Shown: one piece after another, positions 33,619-41,444 of the stretch | Layout: each line of letters starts with the position of its first letter | How positions within the stretch are numbered: position 1 is the first letter of the stretch | Assembly: GCA_035651595.1 (NCBI GenBank) | Contig: DASRFJ010000299.1 | Span: forward strand, 1 to 44,937 | Reading direction: 5' to 3' | DNA from: JAFARZ01 sp035651595 | GTDB taxonomy: Bacteria; Actinomycetota; Actinomycetes; Streptosporangiales; Streptosporangiaceae | Length of the DNA: 44,937 bases | Notes under the pieces: generated by a model | Seen by the model: the letters and a program-made list of their open reading frames with translations, nothing else | Databases searched by the model: none | Told to the model about the DNA's origin: nothing | Translations under genes and position numbers: made by a program

Positions 33619-34461
33619 TCAGCGCGGCTGCCTGGCCGCGAACCCGCGCTGCCTGGCCGCCTCGTACAGCGCGATCGCGCCGGCGTTCGCGGCGTTCAGC
33701 GAGCTGGCGGAGCCGGCGATCGGAATGCGGACCACGACATCGCACGCCTCGCGCCAGGCGGTGCTCAGCCCGGTCGTCTCGTTGCCGACGACGAGCAGGG
33801 TCGGCCGGGTCAGGTCGTGGTCGGCGATGCCGGCCGTGCCGTGCTCGTCGGTGCCGACCACGGCGATCGGCAGGCCGCCGCGGCGCAGGGACGCGACCCA
33901 GGTCAGCACGCCCTGCGGGGACGCGTCGCGGACCACGGGCACGGCGAACAGGGAGCCGGTGCTGGCGCGGACCGACTTCGGGTCGTAGGGGTCGGCGGCG
34001 TGACCGGTCACCACGACCCCGGCCACACCGAACGCATCTGCCGAACGCACCAGCGTCCCGATGTTGCCAGGGCTGGACGGCCGGTCGAAGGCAAGGCACA
34101 AGAAGTCCGCGGCCGTCGCGATCCGCGCGTAGTCGTCCGGCGGAATCGCGGCGACGGCCAGCAGTTCGGGCGGCTCGTCCGTCTTCTCCCCCAGTTCGGC
34201 GATGAGCTCAGACGCCATCGCCACGTGTTCGGCCTGCCCGGCAGTGTCGCGCAGGGTCCCGGTCGCCCACTGGGAGAGGGTCCGGCCGTCGTCGTAGATC
34301 AGCGCGCGGATCGGCCAGCCCCGCTGGACCGCGACCGTGACCGGGCGGACGCCGTGCACCAGGAACTCGCCGGTGCGCTGCCGCTTCTGCCGGCTGCCCA
34401 GCAGCGCCTGCCACTGCTGGAAGCGCGCGTTGCGCACGGAAATCCGGGTGCTTCGCGGCAC
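33619..34461 (-). CDS. SPOUT (TrmH/SpoU-type) RNA 2'-O-methyltransferase
   Basis: 280 residues. The N-terminal substrate-binding part (GEFLVHGVRPVTVAVQRGWP) is followed by the SpoU knot: DRPSSPGNIGTLVRSADAFG, LLVVGNETTGLSTAWREACD and VRIPIAGSASSLNAANAGAI, the three SAM-binding motifs. Proteins of this group methylate the ribose of rRNA or tRNA; some give resistance to thiostrepton-type antibiotics, but the N-terminus here does not specify a target. GTG start at 34461. It is divergent from the GNAT gene, 17 bases apart. Confidence 0.92.
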   Translation of the reverse strand: MPRSTRISVRNARFQQWQALLGSRQKRQRTGEFLVHGVRPVTVAVQRGWPIRALIYDDGRTLSQWATGTLRDTAGQAEHVAMASELIAELGEKTDEPPELLAVAAIPPDDYARIATAADFLCLAFDRPSSPGNIGTLVRSADAFGVAGVVVTGHAADPYDPKSVRASTGSLFAVPVVRDASPQGVLTWVASLRRGGLPIAVVGTDEHGTAGIADHDLTRPTLLVVGNETTGLSTAWREACDVVVRIPIAGSASSLNAANAGAIALYEAARQRGFAARQPR

Positions 34462-34478
34462 GGGCCTTCCTACCCTCG

Positions 34479-35009
34479 ATGACTGTGGACCACATACTGC
34501 GAACCGAACGGCTGGTCCTCCGGCCGGTTACGGTGCACGACCATACCGCTCTGCTCGCGCACTGGACCGACCCGGTGGTCCGGCGATTCCTGTTCGACGA
34601 CGAGGTGCTGCCGCCGGACGAGGTCCTGGCGGTCATCGCGGAAAGCGAGTCGACCTTCGCCGACGGCGGGTACGGGATCTGGGCGGTTCAGGCCGCCGGC
34701 GAACTGGCCGCCGGCGAGCAGGCCGCCGGCGAGCTGGCCGGAACCGCGGGGCTCCGGCCGCTTGAGGACCTCGGGATCGAGCTGGTGTACAGCCTGTCGC
34801 CGCCCGCCTGGAGGAAGGGCTACGCGACCGAGGCGGCGGGCGCCGTGCTGGACTACGCGTTCGGCCCGCTGGGCCTGCCCGAAGTCCTCGCCGAGATCGA
34901 CCAGGGCAACGCCGCGTCGGTCGCGGTCATCGAGCGCCTCGGCATGGTGCCGTACGACCTCGTGCCGGGCGTCCTCGGACCGATGACACGGTATCGCAAA
35001 GTCCGCTAA
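34479..35009 (+). CDS. GNAT-family N-acetyltransferase (RimJ/RimL type)
   Basis: 176 residues. Conserved segments are LRTERLVLRPVTVHDHTALL at the start and the acetyl-CoA-binding SPPAWRKGYATEAAGAVLDYAF, then NAASVAVIERLGM. The protein to be acetylated is unknown. Codons 71-86 form three copies of a 15-base tandem repeat (34691-34735) encoding AAGEL, AAGEQ, AAGEL, which lengthen a loop. ATG start at 34479. Confidence 0.9.
   Translation: MTVDHILRTERLVLRPVTVHDHTALLAHWTDPVVRRFLFDDEVLPPDEVLAVIAESESTFADGGYGIWAVQAAGELAAGEQAAGELAGTAGLRPLEDLGIELVYSLSPPAWRKGYATEAAGAVLDYAFGPLGLPEVLAEIDQGNAASVAVIERLGMVPYDLVPGVLGPMTRYRKVR
34691..34735 (+). repeat. 15 bp tandem repeat, three copies, inside the GNAT gene
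   Basis: GGCCGCCGGCGAACT, GGCCGCCGGCGAGCA and GGCCGCCGGCGAGCT in a row, in frame, so slippage would add or remove five residues without breaking the gene. Confidence 0.85.
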
Positions 35010-35016
35010 GCTCGGA

Positions 35017-35038
35017 CGCACGTGCATATGCACGTGCG
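35017..35038. promoter_or_regulatory. Perfect 22 bp palindrome upstream of a small membrane protein gene
   Basis: CGCACGTGCAT followed by its exact mirror; each half also contains the palindrome GCACGTGC. It lies eight bases after the GNAT stop and 42 bases before the next start, the right place for an operator of the small-protein/MFS operon. As RNA it would also form a hairpin, but without a U tract. Confidence 0.6.
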
Positions 35039-35079
35039 ATAAGCTCCTCGGTGTCCTTGCCCGGATAGGAGGTCCCGCG

Positions 35080-35400
35080 TTGGCGCAGATCCGGCCATTA
35101 ATTCCCCGTTACTTGCCGGCGGTCTCCTCCCCGATCGGCGGTGGCCTGATCGAACTCGGGCACGGCGGCGTCTGGGCGGCCGTCGCCGTGGGCGCCGCTC
35201 CGTATGCCGTCTACGGGCTGCTGTACACGGTGTTCGGCATCGTGCACCTCGCCGCGGCGCTGCGGTACCTGTGCGCCGGGCCCAGCGGGCAGCAGGCGAT
35301 GGAGCGGCTGATCACGGTCTCGGCCGGCGCCGTGGTCACCGTGCTGGCCAGCGCCCGCCGTACAACTGCGGGGGACTCGGCCGTATCCTCCGATAAGTGA
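35080..35400 (+). CDS. Small hypothetical membrane protein
   Basis: 106 residues, not recognised. It has a strongly hydrophobic middle (about 28-68: VWAAVAVGAAPYAVYGLLYT and following) that would make one or two membrane helices, and a polar C-terminus. The TTG at 35080 has AGGAGGT seven bases upstream, which is convincing. Its stop overlaps the GTG of the MFS transporter gene (GTGA), so the two are co-translated. Confidence 0.7.
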   Translation: MAQIRPLIPRYLPAVSSPIGGGLIELGHGGVWAAVAVGAAPYAVYGLLYTVFGIVHLAAALRYLCAGPSGQQAMERLITVSAGAVVTVLASARRTTAGDSAVSSDK

Positions 35401-36878
35401 CCGCTACGCTCGCCTCCAGAGTGCGTTCGGGCCCATTCCGTGAACTGCCGCCGGAGGCCGCGATCCTCTCGGCGGTCTCGTTCACGGTGGCGCTCGGCTA
35501 CGGGATCGTGGCTCCGGCCATCCCGGCGTTCGCCCGGCAGTTCGGCGTCAGCGTCGCCGCGGCGGCGAGCGTGATCAGCGCCTTCGCGCTGATGCGGGTG
35601 GCGGGTGCGCTGCCCGCCGGGCGGCTGGTGGACCGGTTCGGTTCGCGGGCGGTGATGGCGACCGGCATCTCCGTGGTCGCGGTGAGCAGCGTGCTGGCCG
35701 GGTTCTCCCGGTCGTTCGTCCAGCTCCTGGTGCTGCGCGGCGTGGGCGGGCTCGGCTCGGCGATGTTCTCGGTCAGCGCCCAGGCGCTGCTGCTGGCCAG
35801 CGTGCCCAGCGACCTGCGCGGCCGGGCCAGCGGCGTGTACAGCGGCGGTTTCCTGCTCGGCGGGATCAGTGGGCCAGCGCTGGGCGGGATCGTCGCCGCC
35901 TGGTCGCTGCGCGCGCCGTTCTTCCTGTACGGCGGGCTGCTGCTGGTGCCGGCGGCGATCGCCGCGTTCGGGCTGCGATCCGGGTCACGCATGCGCCCCG
36001 ATCGCGCCCGCACCGACGGCGGGTTCGCGGCGCTGGCCGAGGCGCTGCGCAGCCGCGCCTACCGGGCAGCCGCCGCGGCGAACCTGGCCGACGGCTTCGC
36101 CGTGCTCGGCGTGCGCGGCGCGATCATCCCGCTGTTCGTCCGGGACTCGCTGCACCGCTCGGCGACCTGGACCGGGATCGGATTCCTGCTGTTCGCGGCC
36201 CTCAACGGGGCCGCGCTGCTGCCCGCCGGGCGCATCGCCGACACGCTCGGCCGGCGGCCGGTCATCGTGGCGGGCTGCGCCATCTCCGCGGCGGGCATGG
36301 TGATGCTCGCGGTGCTGCCCGGGCTGTGGGCATACCTCGGGGCGCTCGCGGTGGCGGGCTTCGGCTCCGGGCTGCTCGACGTCGCGCCGGCCGCGATGAT
36401 CGGCGACCTGCTCGACGGCCGCGGCGGGGGCATCATGGTCGCGTTCTACCAGATGGCCGGCGACATCGGCTCGGTCACCGGCCCCATCGCGGCCGGCTTC
36501 CTGGTCGACAGCGCGTCCTACCCCGCCGCGTTCGCCCTGGCCGCCGCCGTCCTCGGCGCCGCCGCCCTGCTCGGCCTGGTCTCCCCGGAAACCCGAAAAA
36601 GCCCCTTACGCAGAACGAGCGGTGGTCGCACGAGCCGGGACCTCCTCTGCCCACCAGCAGCAACTTCTTCGCGCGGACGGGAACCTCCTCAGCCCCACCA
36701 GCAACCGCTTGGCGCAGAGCGACCTGTGGCCCCACAAACCCTGCACCTCCTAGGCCCCACCAGAAACTCCCTTTACGCTACAGCTGTCTTCTTACCCGAA
36801 CGTCGACCACAAACCGGTTCATATCGGGCGGCTAGCCCCTCCGAACGGGTAAAAAGACAACCGTTGCGCTACATGTAG
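35397..36878 (+). CDS. Major facilitator superfamily transporter with repeat-encoded tail
   Basis: 493 residues. The first 400 form a 12-helix MFS transporter: the motif A loop AGRLVDRFGSRAVM between helices 2 and 3, LRGRASGVYSGGFLLGG in the middle and GRIADTLGRRPVIV in the second half, as in drug or metabolite efflux proteins of the Bcr/tetracycline group. The transporter would normally end near LVSPETRK. The last 90 residues (Arg/Pro/Ser/Gln-rich) come from a degenerate tandem repeat and a hairpin beyond it, so the original stop codon seems lost. GTG start, overlapping the small membrane protein gene. Confidence 0.9.
   Translation: MTATLASRVRSGPFRELPPEAAILSAVSFTVALGYGIVAPAIPAFARQFGVSVAAAASVISAFALMRVAGALPAGRLVDRFGSRAVMATGISVVAVSSVLAGFSRSFVQLLVLRGVGGLGSAMFSVSAQALLLASVPSDLRGRASGVYSGGFLLGGISGPALGGIVAAWSLRAPFFLYGGLLLVPAAIAAFGLRSGSRMRPDRARTDGGFAALAEALRSRAYRAAAAANLADGFAVLGVRGAIIPLFVRDSLHRSATWTGIGFLLFAALNGAALLPAGRIADTLGRRPVIVAGCAISAAGMVMLAVLPGLWAYLGALAVAGFGSGLLDVAPAAMIGDLLDGRGGGIMVAFYQMAGDIGSVTGPIAAGFLVDSASYPAAFALAAAVLGAAALLGLVSPETRKSPLRRTSGGRTSRDLLCPPAATSSRGREPPQPHQQPLGAERPVAPQTLHLLGPTRNSLYATAVFLPERRPQTGSYRAASPSERVKRQPLRYM
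36605..36780. repeat. Degenerate tandem repeat at the 3' end of the MFS gene
   Basis: Three units of about 63, 41 and 63 bases (from about 36605, 36668 and 36709) and the start of a fourth. Shared parts are CGCAGA at the unit start, ACCTCCT in the middle and GCCCCACCAG near the end; units 1 and 3 match at about 70% of positions and unit 2 lacks some 22 bases. On the minus strand each unit reads GGTGGG(G)C..AGGAGGT, with a perfect Shine-Dalgarno-like core, although no gene follows. Confidence 0.65.
36786..36858. terminator. Long inverted repeat after the MFS repeat region
   Basis: GTCTTCTTACCCG (36786-36798) and CGGGTAAAAAGAC (36846-36858) match at 12 of 13 positions around a 47-base loop, which contains AACCGGTT and GGGC/GCCC. 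It lies inside the extended MFS reading frame and probably marked the end of the original operon. Confidence 0.5.
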
Positions 36879-36917
36879 CCCTCAGCGGATGGCCCGGCCG
36901 ACGGGCACACTGAGGGG

Positions 36918-37799
36918 ATGGGGGACGAGATGCTCGGCCGGCTTCGGGTGGTGCTGACCGAGCGGGCGGGCATGGATGTGGTGGCGCTGCGGCCGGCGGA
37001 CGGCGGCGAGTCGAAGAGCGCGTTTCTGGTCACCGACCGGACGGGTACGGTTAGCGTGCTCAAGATCATGCCGGATCCGGGCGCCGAAGGTCCGGGCTAC
37101 CTACGCACGATGGACGGGATACTGACCCGATTGCGGCGCCGCGGCTATCCGGCACCGCGGCTAAGCGCGTTCGGCACCGCCGAAGGGTTCCTGTACTGGG
37201 TGCAGGAGCGGCTGCCCGGGAGTCCCCTCGATACCCGTGACGCGGGACTGGTTCTCCGGCTGCTGCCGGAGCTGTTCCGGCTCAACGACGCGCAGGCGGG
37301 CCTGGGCACCGGCAAGCCCGGCTGGCGCGAGCTCATCGTCCGGACGCTGACCGAAGGCGGCGACGGATACTGCCTGCACGCCACACTAAGCTCGGCCGCC
37401 CCAGAGATCCTGCACGCGGTCCGCGGCATCGGCGAGCGCCACGGCGACAGCATCCCGGACGGCGGCGACTACGTGCACTTCGACTTCAACCCCGCCAACC
37501 TGCTGACCGACGGCAGCTCGATCACCGGCGTGATCGACATCAACCCGCCGGCACTGGCCGGGGACCGGGCCTTCGACCTGGCGACGCTGCTGTTCTACGG
37601 CTACTACCACGAGGAGGTTCGCGACCGGCTCTGGACGCGCATCCTGGAACTGACCAGCCGGCCCGCGGCCCGTGCCTACCTCGCCCACATGGTGCTCCGG
37701 CAGGTCGAGTGGTCGCTGCGGCACTATCCTGATGCGGCGGCGACCCGGCGGTTTGTTCACCTGGCGGTCCTGATCATCGACGATATCGGCAGGAAGTAG
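36918..37799 (+). CDS. Aminoglycoside phosphotransferase (APH) family protein
   Basis: 293 residues with the protein-kinase-like APH fold. The catalytic loop is HFDFNPANLL (His187, Asp189, Asn194) and the metal-binding Asp207 is in GVIDINPP, followed by GDRAFDLATLLF. The N-terminal lobe has the SVLKIM lysine. Relatives phosphorylate aminoglycosides, choline, homoserine or sugars; nothing here points to drug resistance specifically. ATG at 36918 with both GAGGGG and a CACACT box before it. It is followed by the cyclo-ligase gene after 10 bases. Confidence 0.88.
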   Translation: MGDEMLGRLRVVLTERAGMDVVALRPADGGESKSAFLVTDRTGTVSVLKIMPDPGAEGPGYLRTMDGILTRLRRRGYPAPRLSAFGTAEGFLYWVQERLPGSPLDTRDAGLVLRLLPELFRLNDAQAGLGTGKPGWRELIVRTLTEGGDGYCLHATLSSAAPEILHAVRGIGERHGDSIPDGGDYVHFDFNPANLLTDGSSITGVIDINPPALAGDRAFDLATLLFYGYYHEEVRDRLWTRILELTSRPAARAYLAHMVLRQVEWSLRHYPDAAATRRFVHLAVLIIDDIGRK

Positions 37800-37809
37800 G
37801 GAAGCAGCC

Positions 37810-38607
37810 ATGGCCCGTCCCGCTCCCCGGCACGACCGCGATGCTGGCGGCCCGGCCGACCTGCTGGCCGCGAAGGCAGCGGTGCGCGACGAGGTGTGGA
37901 CCGCGATGCGGGCCGCGAAAGTTGCCCGGTTCCCTGGCGCGGCCGGGCGGATCCCGAACTTCACCGGCGCGGAGGCCGCCGCGCAGCGGCTGCGAGACAC
38001 CGAGATATGGCAGGCCGCCGGGACGCTGAAAGCCAACCCGGACTCGCCGCAGTTGCCGGTCCGGCAGCGCGCGCTCGAGGACGGCAAGGTCGTCTACATG
38101 GCGGTGCCGCGCCTCGCCGACGAGCAGCCGTTCTTCGCGCTCGACCCGGCACTGCTGACCGTGCCGCCGCGTCAGGCGGCGTCGATCAGCGGCGCCGAAC
38201 GCGCGGCCCGCCGGGTCGCGCTGGCCGACCTGACCCCGGTCGACCTTGTCGTGATGGGCTCGGTCGCGGTCAGCGCGGACGGCGCCCGGCTCGGCAAGGG
38301 CGGCGGCTTCGCGGACCTGGAATTCGCGCTGGCCACGGCCGCCGGCCTGATCGGTCCGCACACCGTATCGGTCACCACCGTCCACGAACTCCAGCTCCAG
38401 CCCGTCGGCACGATCCCGTGCACCGGCCATGACGTGCTCGTCGACGTGATCGTCACCCCTGATCGGGTGATCGACTGCCGGCCGTCGCACGGCACCCGGC
38501 CGCTCGCCGCGATCCGGTGGGAGGATCTCACCGAGGAGAAGATCGCCGCGATACCGCTGCTCGCGCGACGGAGAGCGGAGGCGGGGGAAGCACCGCTGTC
38601 GTTATGA
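37810..38607 (+). CDS. 5-formyltetrahydrofolate cyclo-ligase family protein (MTHFSD-like)
   Basis: 265 residues. It contains GARLGKGGGFADLEFALATA, the counterpart of the GxGxGYYDR ATP-binding loop of 5-formyl-THF cyclo-ligases, but with ADLE in place of YDR as in the more distant MTHFSD-like branch. The N-terminus has VRDEVWTAMRAAKVARFPG. It may convert 5-formyl-THF to methenyl-THF, or act on another substrate. It ends inside the convergent response-regulator gene, overlapping it by 80 bases. Confidence 0.85.
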   Translation: MARPAPRHDRDAGGPADLLAAKAAVRDEVWTAMRAAKVARFPGAAGRIPNFTGAEAAAQRLRDTEIWQAAGTLKANPDSPQLPVRQRALEDGKVVYMAVPRLADEQPFFALDPALLTVPPRQAASISGAERAARRVALADLTPVDLVVMGSVAVSADGARLGKGGGFADLEFALATAAGLIGPHTVSVTTVHELQLQPVGTIPCTGHDVLVDVIVTPDRVIDCRPSHGTRPLAAIRWEDLTEEKIAAIPLLARRRAEAGEAPLSL

Positions 38608-39253
38608 ATAACCCGCCGAGGTAAGCGAGGACGGCGAGCACGCGGCGGTGGTCGGAGTCCGACGGCGGGAGCCCGAGCTTGCTGAAGATGTTGCTGATGT
38701 GCTTTTCGACCGCGCGCTCGGAGACCGCCAGGTGGAGGGCAATGGCGCTGTTGGAGCGGCCTTCTGCCATGAGGGCGAGGACGTCGAGCTCACGGGCGGT
38801 GAGCGCCGCGAGCGTGCTGGCGTGGCGGCTGGCGTTCAGCAGGCCGCTGACGACTTCGGGGTCGAGCGCGGTGCCGCCCGCGGCGATCCTCGCGATCGCG
38901 TCGGTGAACTCGGCGACGTTGGCGACCCGGTCCTTGAGCAGGTAACCGACCCCGCCGGAGCGGGCGGCGAGCAGGTCGGCGGCGTACCGGGTCTCGACGT
39001 ACTGGGAAAACACCAGGATGCCCACGCCCGGGTGGTCGCGGCGGATCGCGGTCGCGGCGCGCAGGCCCTCGTCGGTGTGGCCGGGCGGCATCCGCACGTC
39101 GACGATCGCGACGTCGGGTGCGTGGGCGGCCACCGCGTCCTTGAGCGCCTCGGCGTTGCCGACCGCGGCTACTATCTCGTGCCCGCGGTCGGTGAGGATC
39201 TCGGCGAGTCCGGCCCTGATCACGGCGGCGTCCTCGGCGATCACTATGCGCAT
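38528..39253 (-). CDS. LuxR/NarL-type response regulator, second copy
   Basis: 241 residues. Receiver with Asp52 (VAIVDVRMPPGHTDEGLRAA) and GYLLKDRVANV, and a LuxR-type helix-turn-helix (LTARELDVLALMAEGRSN and AVEKHISNIFSKLGL). It is closely similar along its full length to the regulator at 25338-25982, so the two are paralogues. The family normally ends at about VLAYLGG; the extra 27 residues here come from reading into the cyclo-ligase gene on the opposite strand. Upstream lies only a fragment of its partner kinase. Confidence 0.93.
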   Translation of the reverse strand: MRIVIAEDAAVIRAGLAEILTDRGHEIVAAVGNAEALKDAVAAHAPDVAIVDVRMPPGHTDEGLRAATAIRRDHPGVGILVFSQYVETRYAADLLAARSGGVGYLLKDRVANVAEFTDAIARIAAGGTALDPEVVSGLLNASRHASTLAALTARELDVLALMAEGRSNSAIALHLAVSERAVEKHISNIFSKLGLPPSDSDHRRVLAVLAYLGGLFITTAVLPPPPLSVARAAVSRRSSPR

Positions 39254-39263
39254 GCTGGTCCTT

Positions 39264-39542
39264 TTAAGCGTGGGATGGCAGCTCGACGGTCACCGTCGTG
39301 GGCCCGCCGCGCGGGCTGTCGATCTCCATGCGGCCGTCGACGGTGCGGATGCGTTCGGCCAGGCCGCGCAGACCACCGCGCGGCACCGGGTGCGCGCCGC
39401 CATGGCCGTCGTCGGTGACGCGGACCCGGAGCAGGCCGGGGACATGCACGGCTTCGAGCGTGGCGTGCCGGGCGCCGCTGTGCTTGGCGACGTTGGTGAG
39501 CAGCTCGGCGGCGCAGCCGTGCGTTCCGGATACGGCTAGCAC
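39264..39542 (-). pseudogene. Histidine kinase fragment, ATPase domain only
   Basis: 92 codons beginning directly after the chrA stop codon. It contains AAELLTNVAKHSGARHATLE, DDGHGGAHPVPRGGLRGLAERIR and GGPTTVTVELPSHA, matching the C-terminal quarter of the intact kinase at 25982-27184. The membrane part, the phosphorylatable histidine and the start are missing, so the remaining protein could at most bind ATP. The break point is near 39520, next to chrA, so insertion of the arsRC-chrA operon or a deletion probably cut the gene. Confidence 0.88.
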
Positions 39543-39543
39543 G

Positions 39544-40695
39544 CTAGTGGGGCAGCGGACCTCCGGCCAGGGCGATGATCACCCCGACCGCCGCGGCGGC
39601 AAGCAGCGTGAGGACCACGCCGCGGCGCAGTCCGAGCAGGAGCGCCGCGGCTCCGGCGAGGACGGCGAACTGCCACGGCTCGGTGAGCACGCGGGCCAGT
39701 GGTATCGCCGAACCGAGGATCGCGCCGATAGCCGCCGGGCCGCTGCCGTCGAGGAACTCCGTGGCGTGGCGGTTGCCGCGCAGGGCACCGAAGCGAGGGG
39801 CGCCGCCGAGCACGAAGATGAAGGACGGGGAGAACGCGACCAGCGCGGCGAGCAGGCCGCCGCCGAGGCCCGCGGCGGCGTAGCCGACGGTGGCGACGGT
39901 CTGCACGACGGGGCCGGGGGTGATCTGGCCGAGCGCGACGCCGTTGAGGAACTGGGCGTTGGTCATCCAGTGGTGTCCGGTCGCGTCGGCCTGCATGAGC
40001 GGGATGATCACGAAGCCGCCGCCGAAGGACAGCGCGCCCACCTTCAATGCGGTCCAGGCAACGGGCAGCAGCGCGGCGGCGCCGACCAGCGTTTTGACCG
40101 GGCCAGCCCGCACGGGCAAGAAGAGCGCGCTCGCGCTGCCCGCACGCGGATTCCGGACCGCAAGCTCGACCGCGCCACAGCCCAGCAGGACGAGCACCAG
40201 CCACGGGCCGATGGTCGCGGCCGCCGCGCCGCCCGCGAGCAGGTAACAGGTCCAGCGCACCCGCCGGCCGTCGGCCGCGCGTTTCCAGCTCGGCCCGGCC
40301 AGCGACCAGCCGGCCTGCACCGCCACGGCCGCGACGGCGGCGTCCGCGCCGGCCCCCGCCCCGCGCACCCACAGCGGCGGGGTCCCCGCGAGGAACAGCA
40401 CCGACAGGGCAAGGATCGCGATCAGGCCGGGCACGATGAACGCGATGCCGCCGACCAGCCCGCCGATCCTGCCGCGGACCCGCCAGGCGCAGAAGATCGC
40501 CAGCTGGGTGGAGGCGGGGCCGGGCAGCAGATTGCAGGCCGCGATCGCGTCCTCGAACTCCCTGGCGTCCAGCCAGTTCCGCTGGCCGACGCACAGCCTG
40601 CGCAGCAGCGCGATGTGCGCGGGCGGGCCGCCGAAGCCGATGCAGCCGATCCTGCCCCATTCCCACAGCACGGTGCGGAGGCTGGGCCGGACCAT
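39544..40695 (-). CDS. chrA: Chromate transporter ChrA (two-domain)
   Basis: 383 residues with the CHR domain twice: WEWGRIGCIGFGGPPAHIALL and NLLPGPASTQLAIF in the first half, GALSFGGGFVIIPLMQAD and GVALGQITPGPVVQTVATVGY in the second. About ten membrane helices. ChrA exports chromate by proton exchange in known systems. The gene starts two bases after the stop of the ArsR-ArsC fusion, so it shares the arsenic-type regulator; arsenate-linked or mixed oxyanion resistance is possible. ATG at 40695. Confidence 0.92.
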   Translation of the reverse strand: MVRPSLRTVLWEWGRIGCIGFGGPPAHIALLRRLCVGQRNWLDAREFEDAIAACNLLPGPASTQLAIFCAWRVRGRIGGLVGGIAFIVPGLIAILALSVLFLAGTPPLWVRGAGAGADAAVAAVAVQAGWSLAGPSWKRAADGRRVRWTCYLLAGGAAAATIGPWLVLVLLGCGAVELAVRNPRAGSASALFLPVRAGPVKTLVGAAALLPVAWTALKVGALSFGGGFVIIPLMQADATGHHWMTNAQFLNGVALGQITPGPVVQTVATVGYAAAGLGGGLLAALVAFSPSFIFVLGGAPRFGALRGNRHATEFLDGSGPAAIGAILGSAIPLARVLTEPWQFAVLAGAAALLLGLRRGVVLTLLAAAAVGVIIALAGGPLPH

Positions 40696-40697
40696 GG

Positions 40698-41444
40698 CTA
40701 CCCGGCCTCGCTACCGATGCGGGCGAGCAGGAACCCGATGCGGGTCCGCAGGTCGGCCGCCACCTCGCGGAGGGCCTGGTAATCGGGCGGCTCGGGGATG
40801 CTCCAGTGGATCACTTCCGCTGCGCCAGGAAACTCCGGGCAGACCTCACGGACCTTGTCGCACAGGCTGATCACGTAGTCGAACCGCTGATCCGCGAACT
40901 CGCTCAGGTGCTTTGGCCGGCGTGAGCCGATGTCGATGCCCTGCTCGCGCATGACCCGGATCGCGTCCGGGCGCAGCGGCTTGGGGTGGCTGCCGGCGCT
41001 GGCGACGGTAACCGCTCCCCCGGCCAGCTGCTCCAGGATCGCCTGGGCCAGCTGTGACCTGGCGCTGTTCCCGGTACACAAGAACAGCACCCGGGCCTGC
41101 AGCTCGACCGGCGGGGTGGGCCGCGGACGCAGCCGGAGCCCGGGATGCAGCGCCGCCCCCGCCGCGGCCAGCGCCTCGCCGCAGCGCGCCAGGTCGACGC
41201 TGTAGTACGCGTCACGGCCATCGGCCGAACTGCGCCGCATCCGCACCAGCCCGCCGGCGCGCAGCCGACCCAGATGGTAGGACACCAGGTTCTGCGGCTC
41301 GTTGATAAGCGCCGTCAGCTCCCGGACCTGCCGGTCGCTGCGCGCCAACTCGGTGAGCAGCCGCCAGCGCAGCCGGTGTCCGGCCAGCCCTAGGAAGCCC
41401 GGCGGCTCCGTTTCCTGCCATACCGCCACATCAGCACGGTACAT
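40698..41444 (-). CDS. ArsR regulator fused to LMW-PTP-type arsenate reductase
   Basis: 248 residues. Residues about 15-95 form an ArsR-type winged helix (RLRWRLLTELARSDRQVREL, NLVSYHLGRLRAGGL, DGRDAYYSVDL). Residues about 117-245 form a low-molecular-weight phosphatase/arsenate reductase: VLFLCTGNSARSQLAQAI with the nucleophile Cys123, then SAGSHPKPL and the acid Asp in SLCDKVREVC. Such fusions are known in actinobacteria and would both sense and reduce arsenate. The ATG at 41444 overlaps operator 1, so the mRNA is probably leaderless; a TTG at 41465 is the alternative. It heads an operon with chrA. Confidence 0.9.
   Translation of the reverse strand: MYRADVAVWQETEPPGFLGLAGHRLRWRLLTELARSDRQVRELTALINEPQNLVSYHLGRLRAGGLVRMRRSSADGRDAYYSVDLARCGEALAAAGAALHPGLRLRPRPTPPVELQARVLFLCTGNSARSQLAQAILEQLAGGAVTVASAGSHPKPLRPDAIRVMREQGIDIGSRRPKHLSEFADQRFDYVISLCDKVREVCPEFPGAAEVIHWSIPEPPDYQALREVAADLRTRIGFLLARIGSEAG

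Noticed and set aside
36605..36780. CRISPR array
   Set aside because: Units differ in length and sequence, there are no unique spacers and no cas genes nearby.
36918..37799. Aminoglycoside resistance gene
   Set aside because: Only the general APH kinase motifs are present; the family has many metabolic members.
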